DNA of 12,560 nucleotides. Source: Lachnospiraceae bacterium UBA1760 (GTDB taxonomy: Bacteria; Bacillota; Clostridia; Lachnospirales; Lachnospiraceae). The notes beneath the pieces were generated by a model that saw nothing but the letters and a program-made list of their open reading frames with translations, ran no database searches and was not told the origin of the DNA. This document shows positions 1 to 6,956 of the stretch, in pieces (position 1 is the first letter of the stretch; every line of letters starts with the position of its first letter). Both the position numbers and the translations under genes were made by a program. The stretch is from positions 3,769 to 16,328 of the forward strand of contig DCHE01000061.1 of NCBI GenBank assembly GCA_002314775.1, written 5' to 3'.

Positions 1-2867
1 TTAAGGCAGGCCTGCTGCTTAAAGTCGTAGGAAATCTCATCGCAGTTGATGATTTCTCTTGCAGCATTAACCTCTCTCGCATTCTTGTAAGTAAACTCAC
101 CGATTGACTCATAGTTGAAGAGGAGCACTCTGTAGTCCCTTGGACTGTACTCACGGCAGATTGGAATATATGCCTTCTCATCTACGATTCTCTCAAAGTG
201 ATATGGAATAGAACCCGCGTATCTGTTGCCATAGTTATCCTCAAAGATAATTGAGGCATTGTCGGACAGAATCTCCACGTAGGCCTCGCCGTTCACGAGT
301 GGTACTCTCTGTACATTCTGGAGCTCCTCGTGAGTAACAATCACGGCTCTTACTCCCTGGTTGTAGCAGACAAGCTTTCTTCTGAAAATGATATTGACAA
401 GCTTTCCTGCGAACATAGAGCTTACATTCTCCGGCTCAAGGAACTCATCAAATATTACAGTCAGGTCATCATTTACCTTGCCCTTCACAATCATGGTCTC
501 CATGAAATCCTCCATAGTCGGAGCATATTCATGGTATATCTTCATCTGGGATGCCTTGTTATAGATAACATTTGCATATAAGTATGCAAGCTCATCCTCA
601 GTGAGTGTATTCTTATAATTAAGATACATAAGAACCGAAGCTGGAATTCTCTCGTACTTTGAGTGGTTCATGCTTCTTATGTAGCACTCGTTAAGTCCGA
701 TAAACTTAAGTGACTTAAGTACTGCTGCCTTGTAGAATCTGTGGTACTTCTGATCGAGCATATTGGCACCGATAAGCATAGAGCAGATACTCTTAAGAAC
801 CGCCAAATTCTCCTGTTCCTTCTTGATGTATTTTTCTGTTTTCTGTACTCGAAGCTCAGTGTCATCCTTAGGCTTTTGAGTTATGAACTCTCTCTCTGCC
901 ATGAATTCTGAAGCATCGTCTGCAGGCTCACTGTCTATAGGAAGTGGCTCGAATTTTGCTCCCTGGTTTGAAAGACTAATCTCCTCAGTCTCCTCAGGAA
1001 CTGCCGCTGGCTCTGTGAGTGCAAATGATACCTTGCTCTCATCGTCCGCCCCCTCCTCAGCCATCATAATATCTGGCTTTGAGGTCTCCTGCACCTTGTT
1101 GTTAGAAAGAAGCTTTAAGAGGTACTCCTCATCAAAGGATGTTCCATCAACCTCCTTCTGGGTAATACCGTCGGCAAGAATCTCTGCCTCAGGGCTTACT
1201 GCATTCTCCTCCTCCTCGTCATCAAGGATAAAGTCCTCAATAATGTCAGAGTTCTTTAGTCTTTCTGCCCTGAGCTCACTCTCATTCTTGTCATAAATCT
1301 GTCTTAAGATATCGAAAATCTTCTTGTTGAAGTCTCTGTTAGAGCCTGCGAGCTTGATAAACTCATTTAAAACATCATCTGAGACATAGTGATTCCTCAT
1401 GCCCCACTTGATTGTGGTAATCTCAAATGGTGTGAGATTCTTTAATAGCATAGGATTGTTGTTTAATATCTCGCACATCTCAAAATAGATGATTGGGCTG
1501 TTCTCACCATCCTGGTAAAGCTCTCTCAGCTCTCTGTATAATGCTGACTTATCCTCCGCGTAGGTTGGATCCATAAAGAGAAGAAGCCAGAAATAGAACA
1601 TCTTATCCTCTTCTGTCCTGAAGTTTCTCTTCAGCATATTGGTTGTCTGTGTAATAGTATCCGCATCCTTCTGAACCAGCGCTCTCAGATAATAATAATA
1701 GCACTTCTGAGCCTTGCTCATCTGGTTGCTGTCCACATCCGCCTCTATTCTAAGGAATTCCTGCTCAACTCTCTCAGGAGCGCCAGCTAGGATATTCATA
1801 TGCATAATTCCAAGTCTGTAGAGCTCTTCCTCAGGCTCAATGGAATTAAGACTCTTGAAAGCATTCGTGGTTGTATTGATATATGAATTAAGACTTATCT
1901 TCTCCATACGGAAATCAAGATATGCTCTTGTAAGTCTTATCTTGTATTTTTTAATCTGCTGGTATTTGCTTGCGTTCTGAATACCGCTCTTTACCCTTGA
2001 AGGCTTGGTAAGGTGGATATCCACCTCAATCTTCTGGTAAATGTTATCGATGATAAGCTTTCCGGAATTCTCTCCGTCCGGAATATGCTCCGGCGAGATA
2101 TAAACCTCGAGTGCGCAGACATTTCCCTTGAAATCCTGAGCAGAGATAGACTTCTTAGCCGGAATGATAAACTCCGAATTACTGCTAATCTCAGAGTAGG
2201 TATAACCCCAGGTGTTCTTGCTCACGTTGATAATAATCTTTGAGAGCTCCTCCGGCATCTCCATATCGAGCTTTGCCTTTGAAACCGAGAGTGTTACTGT
2301 TCTCTTCTTATGAACGAGAACAAGGAACTCCTCCATAACCTGATTGATTGACTTACTGTCAAGCAGACTGTAGTAAATCTGCTTAATCATAGGCTCCTTA
2401 TTGATGAAGGTACGCTTGAAATCGTCACTTACGAACAGTCTTGCAGCCTCGTTCCAGTTATTCTCAGCAAAGGCTGCAAACTTGAACAAATCATCAATCT
2501 TCTGGTCCCCGCATCTTACACATGGTGTCACGATATCTATGTTGTATGGAATCTTGAATTCCCCACCGTCTGTAATTACATTGATATGTCCTGCATACTT
2601 CTGTCCAACATCAAGACAGGTTGCATCAAAGGAGTATCTCACCTCGAATTTTCTGCTGATAAATGTATGTGTCTCAAACTTTAAGAGATATCTTGAATCA
2701 TACACCATTCCCTTGATTGGATATTTATTCTTGCTCGCAACAATGAAGCTGCCTTCATAGACAGTTCCAGCTTCGATATTCAGTTTAAATGCCTTTTCTG
2801 ATATTGTAACCTCGGGTCTGTCAATTGCGAATTCACCCTTGGCATACTGCTCTACGATACCCTTCAT
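1..2867 (-). CDS. DUF5717-type large protein of unknown function, C-terminus beyond window
   Basis: An open frame of 955 codons runs from the ATG at 2865-2867 to the window edge without a stop, so the C-terminus is missing. A GGAG lies 6 nt before the ATG. The start (MKGIVEQYAKGEFAIDRP) and overall plan resemble proteins that I recall being named DUF5717 in Lachnospiraceae, usually about 1200 residues. Residues 1-290 look like two beta-sandwich segments and include a CVRC pair (Cys116, Cys119). Residues about 300-535 are predicted helical and TPR-like (many Leu/Tyr/Glu repeats such as CYYYYLRALVQKDAD). Residues about 535-650 form an acidic, Glu/Asp/Ser-rich linker (DDEEEENAVSPEAE, PEETEEISLSNQ). 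A helical then beta-rich part follows to the edge. I see no signal peptide or membrane segment, so it is probably cytoplasmic. Function is unknown. The family call is from memory and moderately sure; the reading frame is very sure. Confidence 0.85.
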   Translation of the reverse strand, partial: MKGIVEQYAKGEFAIDRPEVTISEKAFKLNIEAGTVYEGSFIVASKNKYPIKGMVYDSRYLLKFETHTFISRKFEVRYSFDATCLDVGQKYAGHINVITDGGEFKIPYNIDIVTPCVRCGDQKIDDLFKFAAFAENNWNEAARLFVSDDFKRTFINKEPMIKQIYYSLLDSKSINQVMEEFLVLVHKKRTVTLSVSKAKLDMEMPEELSKIIINVSKNTWGYTYSEISSNSEFIIPAKKSISAQDFKGNVCALEVYISPEHIPDGENSGKLIIDNIYQKIEVDIHLTKPSRVKSGIQNASKYQQIKKYKIRLTRAYLDFRMEKISLNSYINTTTNAFKSLNSIEPEEELYRLGIMHMNILAGAPERVEQEFLRIEADVDSNQMSKAQKCYYYYLRALVQKDADTITQTTNMLKRNFRTEEDKMFYFWLLLFMDPTYAEDKSALYRELRELYQDGENSPIIYFEMCEILNNNPMLLKNLTPFEITTIKWGMRNHYVSDDVLNEFIKLAGSNRDFNKKIFDILRQIYDKNESELRAERLKNSDIIEDFILDDEEEENAVSPEAEILADGITQKEVDGTSFDEEYLLKLLSNNKVQETSKPDIMMAEEGADDESKVSFALTEPAAVPEETEEISLSNQGAKFEPLPIDSEPADDASEFMAEREFITQKPKDDTELRVQKTEKYIKKEQENLAVLKSICSMLIGANMLDQKYHRFYKAAVLKSLKFIGLNECYIRSMNHSKYERIPASVLMYLNYKNTLTEDELAYLYANVIYNKASQMKIYHEYAPTMEDFMETMIVKGKVNDDLTVIFDEFLEPENVSSMFAGKLVNIIFRRKLVCYNQGVRAVIVTHEELQNVQRVPLVNGEAYVEILSDNASIIFEDNYGNRYAGSIPYHFERIVDEKAYIPICREYSPRDYRVLLFNYESIGEFTYKNAREVNAAREIINCDEISYDFKQQACL

Positions 2868-2894
2868 TTGTTTCTCCGTTTTTCTAAAATTAAC

Positions 2895-2921
2895 TTGTAT
2901 TAATAAGCACCATGTTATAAA
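2895..2921 (+). promoter_or_regulatory. Candidate promoter for the aminotransferase gene
   Basis: TTGTAT at 2895-2900 and an extended -10 (TG at 2913-2914, TATAAA at 2916-2921) point to the plus-strand gene. The spacer is 15 nt, shorter than ideal, but the TG extension can compensate. The leader would be about 120 nt. A weaker alternative is TTGAAT at 2982-2987 with GAATGA at 3005-3010. This divergent pair of promoters may be subject to shared control. Confidence 0.3.
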
Positions 2922-2963
2922 ATATTACTAGTGTTTTTTCAAAAATAAACATTAGTTCAATAT

Positions 2964-2992
2964 ATTATAGCAAAAAACATTTTGAATTTAAA
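2964..2992 (-). promoter_or_regulatory. Promoter for the DUF5717-type gene
   Basis: On the minus strand a perfect TATAAT (-10) occupies 2969-2964. A TTTAAA (-35, 4 of 6 consensus bases) lies at 2992-2987, with 17 nt between them. Transcription would start near 2957, giving a leader of about 90 nt before the ATG at 2867. The region is AT-rich and lies between divergent genes. Confidence 0.5.
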
Positions 2993-3047
2993 GTGTAAAT
3001 ATACGAATGATTTTTCATCTGTAAGGTAATGTTTCGGAGGTTTAAAA

Positions 3048-4100
3048 ATGGCTAAGAAAACTCTTAGAATTGAGCAGTATGACACAGTGTTATTTAATGC
3101 CAATATCAATCCACTTGGAATTCCAGTCTCAGTCAAAAAGGCGATAGCAGACAGCATTGAGTCTATCGTTAAATATCCTGAGATTTACTATAATAATCTT
3201 AAAAGATCTGTTGCAACCTACACCAGTTCGCCTGAGGACACAGTAATCCTGGGCAATGGTTCTTCAGATTTAATAAGACTTTTCGCAGCACTTATGCTGC
3301 CTAAGAAGGCTCTTCTTCTTACACCATGCAGTACTGAGTACGAGAGCGTTCTCACCTCCTATGGATGCGAGCTTTGCTTCCATGAGCTTAAGGAGGAGGA
3401 GGAGTATGACCTTAACGTTATGGAGCTTATCGCTTCTCTCGACTCTTCAATTGATATGATAATAATCGGCAACCCAAACAATCCTACCTCGAGAAAGATT
3501 ACCACTGATGATATGGAGACTCTTGCTGCTGCCTGTGAGGAGCTTGGAATCTTCCTTCTCATCGATGAGATGTATATTGAGTTTATGGATGACTGGAAGG
3601 ATTATTCAAGTATCCCTCTCACAAAGGTATATAACAACATAGCTGTTATGCGCAGTGTATCAAAGTTCTTTGCTGTGCCTGGCATTCGTCTTGCATATGC
3701 CATAATGAATAATCCTGAGCAGATGGAAATCATCAATCTTACAACCACCAAGAACAATATTTCAACTCTTTCGGCAGTTGCTGGAACTGTTATGTTCAAC
3801 GACAACGAGTATATCGAGAAATCCCAGGAGGTTATTCACACTGAGCGTAGTCTTGTTTATGCAGCGATGCAGACCTGCAAGACCATCAAGCTTATCAAGC
3901 CTGAGGCTAACTACATGCTTCTTAAAATCCTGAAACCGGACATTACCTCCGAGGATGTTTATGAGCATTGCAGACTCAAGGGTGTTATCATTAGAAAATG
4001 TGATGACATCAGAGGTCTTGGAGACAAGTACATTCGCTTCTGCTTCATGAATCCTAAACAGAACGATTTGATGGTTAATACCATTCTTGAAATTGTCTAA
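3048..4100 (+). CDS. PLP-dependent class I/II aminotransferase, HisC/CobD-like
   Basis: A 350-residue fold-type I PLP enzyme of normal family length; GGAGG at 3036-3040 is 7 nt before the ATG. Visible motifs: NINPLG (residues 19-24) at the substrate-binding N-terminus, GNGSSD (69-74) for phosphate binding, NPNNPTS (142-148), DEMY (173-176) whose Asp contacts the pyridine nitrogen, SVSK with the Schiff-base Lys206, Arg214, and Arg330 in YIRFCF, which should bind the substrate carboxylate. The family covers histidinol-phosphate aminotransferase and L-threonine-phosphate decarboxylase (CobD). The opening NINPLG is closer to CobD than to the NENPxGPS of HisC, but no cobalamin or histidine genes are nearby, so the substrate is open. 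It is a single-gene unit, divergent from the DUF5717-type gene and ended by a strong bidirectional terminator. Sure of the fold and PLP chemistry, not of the reaction. Confidence 0.85.
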   Translation: MAKKTLRIEQYDTVLFNANINPLGIPVSVKKAIADSIESIVKYPEIYYNNLKRSVATYTSSPEDTVILGNGSSDLIRLFAALMLPKKALLLTPCSTEYESVLTSYGCELCFHELKEEEEYDLNVMELIASLDSSIDMIIIGNPNNPTSRKITTDDMETLAAACEELGIFLLIDEMYIEFMDDWKDYSSIPLTKVYNNIAVMRSVSKFFAVPGIRLAYAIMNNPEQMEIINLTTTKNNISTLSAVAGTVMFNDNEYIEKSQEVIHTERSLVYAAMQTCKTIKLIKPEANYMLLKILKPDITSEDVYEHCRLKGVIIRKCDDIRGLGDKYIRFCFMNPKQNDLMVNTILEIV

Positions 4101-4142
4101 AACCAAATCTCCCTTTGCAGTTGGGATTTGATATGTGATTAT

Positions 4143-4190
4143 AAAAAGGTAGCGTCAACCTTTGATGTGAAAGGTTGACGCTACCTTTTT
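4143..4190. terminator. Bidirectional intrinsic terminator with perfect 21-bp stem
   Basis: Positions 4143-4163 and 4170-4190 are perfect reverse complements around a 6-nt loop (GATGTG). The stem has a GC-rich core (GGTAGCGTCAACC) and ends in A5 on one side and T5 on the other, so it gives a hairpin plus U-tract in both directions. It serves the aminotransferase gene (stop ends at 4100) and the converging prepilin peptidase gene. The TAA stop of the latter (4189-4191) overlaps the stem base. Confidence 0.92.
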
Positions 4191-4995
4191 AGTACACTGG
4201 TGGCAGCATACTTTTTATTAAATTGATATATGCGCTTATAATCTCTATTCCACAGATTGTAGATAGTGCCAGTCCGACACTTAAAAATGGTCCGAAGGCA
4301 AAGTGCTCCTTCTTGCCTTTCTTTCTTCTAATCAGAAGGATAACTCCATACAGTGCACCAAGTATCAGTCCGATGAAAAATCCGATCAGATTCTTCTTCC
4401 AGCCAAGAAGAAAGCCGGCCGCTGCCATAAGCTTTATATCTCCGCCGCCAAAGCCCTCTGGAATTACGAGGACTATCAGAAAGAGCGGAAGGCTTACTGA
4501 GAAGAAGCCTATTATTCTGTCTAGTATTGTTACATCCTTCATAGTGAAGATTGATATCACTCCCACTACAAATATTGCGATATTTAATACAAATGGTATC
4601 TCCATGGTGTCTGCATCGATGAAGGTCACTGCAGTGAGTAGTGCAAAGAATGCAAATACTGTCACGGCATAGACATTCATACCATAGAACCAGATGAGAA
4701 ATACCATAGTAAGTCCACCAAGCAACTCGATAAGAGTGTATCTGATATTTATTTTTTCTTTGCAGTATCTGCATCTTCCACCAAGAAATATCCAGGAAAA
4801 TATTGGTATTATGTCCCTTGCCGAAAGCTCATGAGAGCAGGAGGTACACATAGATTTCCCTTTCATTACCTGCAATTTCTTTGGAAGTCTGTATATAAGT
4901 ACATTTACGAAGGAAAACACAGATGCTCCGATTAAAAACCAGAGCATCATAACTACTATCCTTCCTATCTGCATTCCAAGACTTGCGTCACCCAT
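4189..4995 (-). CDS. Type IV prepilin peptidase (A24 family)
   Basis: A 268-residue polytopic membrane aspartyl protease. This family cleaves the leader peptide of type IV pilin-like precursors at the inner face of the membrane and often N-methylates the new end. After an N-terminal membrane helix there is a cytoplasmic zinc-binding loop with two CxxC pairs (Cys50/Cys53, Cys75/Cys78). The catalytic aspartates are Asp127 in TFIDADTMEIP and Asp186 in GFGGGDIKLMAAAG. Several more hydrophobic segments follow. The Asp usually seen after the Pro of the first motif is Phe here. The start lies only 7 nt after the aspS stop, so the two are probably co-transcribed; a GAGGAAGAG stretch at 5006-5014, inside the end of aspS, can act as ribosome binding site. 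A later in-frame Met8 has no such site. No pilin or secretion ATPase genes are in view, so whether it serves pili, competence or a Tad system is unknown. Confidence 0.92.
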   Translation of the reverse strand: MGDASLGMQIGRIVVMMLWFLIGASVFSFVNVLIYRLPKKLQVMKGKSMCTSCSHELSARDIIPIFSWIFLGGRCRYCKEKINIRYTLIELLGGLTMVFLIWFYGMNVYAVTVFAFFALLTAVTFIDADTMEIPFVLNIAIFVVGVISIFTMKDVTILDRIIGFFSVSLPLFLIVLVIPEGFGGGDIKLMAAAGFLLGWKKNLIGFFIGLILGALYGVILLIRRKKGKKEHFAFGPFLSVGLALSTICGIEIISAYINLIKSMLPPVY

Positions 4996-5002
4996 GTATT
5001 AA

Positions 5003-6799
5003 TTACTCTTCCTCGTTCTTTGTATCAAGCTTAATGCAAAGCTCCTCAAGCTGTACATCATCTACTACGTCAGGTGCATTTGTCATAAGGCATGAAGCAT
5101 CCTTAATCTTAGGGAAGGCGATTACGTCACGGATTGAATCCTGCTTAGCCATAAGCATTGCGAGTCTGTCAAGTCCGTAAGCAAGTCCAGCGTGAGGTGG
5201 AACACCATACTTGAAGGCATCAAGAAGGAAGCCAAATCTCTCGTATGCCTGCTCCTTTGTGAAGCCTAAGCACTCGAACATCTTCTCCTGAATGTCATCC
5301 TGGTGAATTCTCACTGAACCACCGCCGATTTCATTTCCATTTAATACGATATCGTAAGCCTTTGCACGAACCTTGCCTGGATCTGTATCGATGAACTGAA
5401 GGTCCTCCTCCATAGGCATTGTAAATGGATGGTGCATAGCTGTAAATCTATTCTGCTCCTCTGACCACTCGAGAAGTGGGAACTCTGTAATCCATACAAA
5501 TCTGAATACATTCTTGTCAAGGAGTCCCATCATATCTGCAAGGTGGCATCTCAAGGCACCAAGTGTATCCCAAACCACCTTATTCTTATCTGCTGCGAAG
5601 AGAAGAAGGTCACCTGCCTTACCATCCATAGCTTCTATGATAGCTGCCATCTCTTCATCTGTCATAAACTTTGCAAAGGATGACTTAAATGTATTGTCCT
5701 CATTGATTGCGATATATGCAAGACCCTTTGCACCGTAGGTCTTAGCGAACTCAACAAGTGCATCAATCTTCTTACGTGGCATAGCTCCCTGACCAACTGC
5801 GTTGATACCGCGAACTGTTCCGCCATTTTCGATTGCATTCTTAAATACAACGAACTCAGAGTTCTTAACAACCTCTGTGATATCCTTAAGCTCGATATCG
5901 AATCTAAGGTCTGGCTTATCTGAACCGTATCTGTCCATAGCCTCCTGCCAGGTCATTCTCTGAATTGGAAGCTCGATGTCGATATCGAGTACATCCTTGA
6001 AAATCTTCTGGAGAAGTCTTTCATTTACATCAATTACATCGTCTACATCCACAAATGAAAGCTCCATATCCATCTGTGTGAACTCTGGCTGACGGTCTGC
6101 ACGTAAGTCCTCATCTCTGAAGCATCTTGCAATCTGGAAATATCTGTCATATCCAGAGCACATAAGAAGCTGCTTGAAAATCTGTGGTGACTGTGGGAGT
6201 GCATAAAATGTTCCTGGGTGTACACGGCTTGGTACAAGATAATCTCTTGCTCCCTCTGGTGTTGACTTACAAAGCATAGGTGTCTCAATCTCAAGGAAGC
6301 CCTGCTCTGCCATGAAGCTTCTTGCAATTGTAGCTACCTGGCTCTTTAAGATGAGATTTCTCTGAAGGTCAGGACGTCTTAAGTCAAGATATCTGTACTT
6401 AAGTCTTATCTCTTCCTTAGTCTTTGAATTCTCCTCGATTGGGAATGGAGGAGTCTGTGCCTCAGATAAGATTCTGAGTGAGGTTGCGATAATCTCAATC
6501 TCACCTGTTGCAAGATTAGGATTTACAGCTCCCTCTCTTTTCTCAACTGTACCCTCTACAGCAATAACGAACTCTGAACGAAGCTTTGCTGCCTTCTCGA
6601 AGCACTCTGTTCCGCTCTTTGTATCCTCAAATATAATCTGAAGGATACCGCTTCTGTCTCGTAAATCGACAAACACGATACCACCTTTATTTCTCTGCTT
6701 TGCTACCCAGCCCATAACGGTAACCTTCTCACCTACCATAGCTGTAGTAACCTCTGTACATCTATGCGATCTCTTAAGACCCTGCATTGACTCAGCCAT
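5003..6799 (-). CDS. aspS: Aspartyl-tRNA synthetase
   Basis: A 598-residue bacterial-type class II synthetase that charges tRNA-Asp with aspartate in the cytoplasm. The order is an N-terminal OB-fold anticodon-binding domain (residues about 10-110, with GWVAKQRNKGGIVFVDLRDR), then the catalytic core. Motif 2 is FRDEDLRADRQPEFTQ (227-242), the bacteria-specific GAD insertion lies at about 290-410, and motif 3 is GLAYGLDRLAML (538-549). Length and motifs are complete. The start is supported by AGGAGG at 6809-6814. Position K38 in the anticodon-domain loop (RNKGG) sits near residues linked in other bacteria to Asp/Asn tRNA discrimination, but I cannot say which type this is. It lies downstream of the surface-protein gene, has its own promoter, and is followed after 7 nt by the prepilin peptidase gene. 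Confidence 0.97.
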   Translation of the reverse strand: MAESMQGLKRSHRCTEVTTAMVGEKVTVMGWVAKQRNKGGIVFVDLRDRSGILQIIFEDTKSGTECFEKAAKLRSEFVIAVEGTVEKREGAVNPNLATGEIEIIATSLRILSEAQTPPFPIEENSKTKEEIRLKYRYLDLRRPDLQRNLILKSQVATIARSFMAEQGFLEIETPMLCKSTPEGARDYLVPSRVHPGTFYALPQSPQIFKQLLMCSGYDRYFQIARCFRDEDLRADRQPEFTQMDMELSFVDVDDVIDVNERLLQKIFKDVLDIDIELPIQRMTWQEAMDRYGSDKPDLRFDIELKDITEVVKNSEFVVFKNAIENGGTVRGINAVGQGAMPRKKIDALVEFAKTYGAKGLAYIAINEDNTFKSSFAKFMTDEEMAAIIEAMDGKAGDLLLFAADKNKVVWDTLGALRCHLADMMGLLDKNVFRFVWITEFPLLEWSEEQNRFTAMHHPFTMPMEEDLQFIDTDPGKVRAKAYDIVLNGNEIGGGSVRIHQDDIQEKMFECLGFTKEQAYERFGFLLDAFKYGVPPHAGLAYGLDRLAMLMAKQDSIRDVIAFPKIKDASCLMTNAPDVVDDVQLEELCIKLDTKNEEE

Positions 6800-6854
6800 C
6801 TTTTGTTCCTCCTTGATTGTTATATAATTTCTTCCTACCTGTTCTTCGCTTAGA

Positions 6855-6873
6855 GAAGTGGAATATCCACTTC
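6855..6873. promoter_or_regulatory. Hairpin in the aspS leader
   Basis: Positions 6855-6862 and 6866-6873 form a perfect 8-bp stem (GAAGTGGA / TCCACTTC) with a 3-nt loop. It lies 41 nt upstream of the aspS ribosome binding site. On the minus strand no U-tract follows, so it is not a usual terminator for the upstream gene. A second TCCAC at about 6892-6896 could compete for the GTGGA arm. I searched by eye for the T-box core (AGGGUGG..ACCGCG) and did not find it. Confidence 0.35.
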
Positions 6874-6930
6874 CAGTTTTTATCCTAATTTCGGTGGAAG
6901 AAGGTTAGTTTCCCTTTAATTCGAATAATT

Positions 6931-6939
6931 ATTATAACA
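6931..6939 (-). promoter_or_regulatory. Extended -10 promoter of aspS
   Basis: On the minus strand the sequence TGTTATAAT (6939-6931) is a perfect extended -10 element. The matching -35 window (about 6954-6959) reads TAGAAT, a poor match, and overlaps the stop codon of the surface-protein gene. Transcription from here gives an aspS leader of about 125 nt. Confidence 0.55.
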
Positions 6940-6956
6940 TCATTGTATTAATAATT

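Noticed and set aside
883..1296. Plus-strand open frame opposite the acidic linker of the DUF5717-type gene
   Set aside because: Its Ser-rich translation is the complement of Glu/Asp codons of the real gene, and it has no ribosome binding site.
4223..4774. Long frames on both strands within the prepilin peptidase gene
   Set aside because: They are other-frame shadows; only the frame with CxxC pairs and the two catalytic Asp motifs makes sense.
6800..6956. T-box riboswitch upstream of aspS
   Set aside because: The conserved T-box core and a terminator with U-tract are not present on the minus strand.
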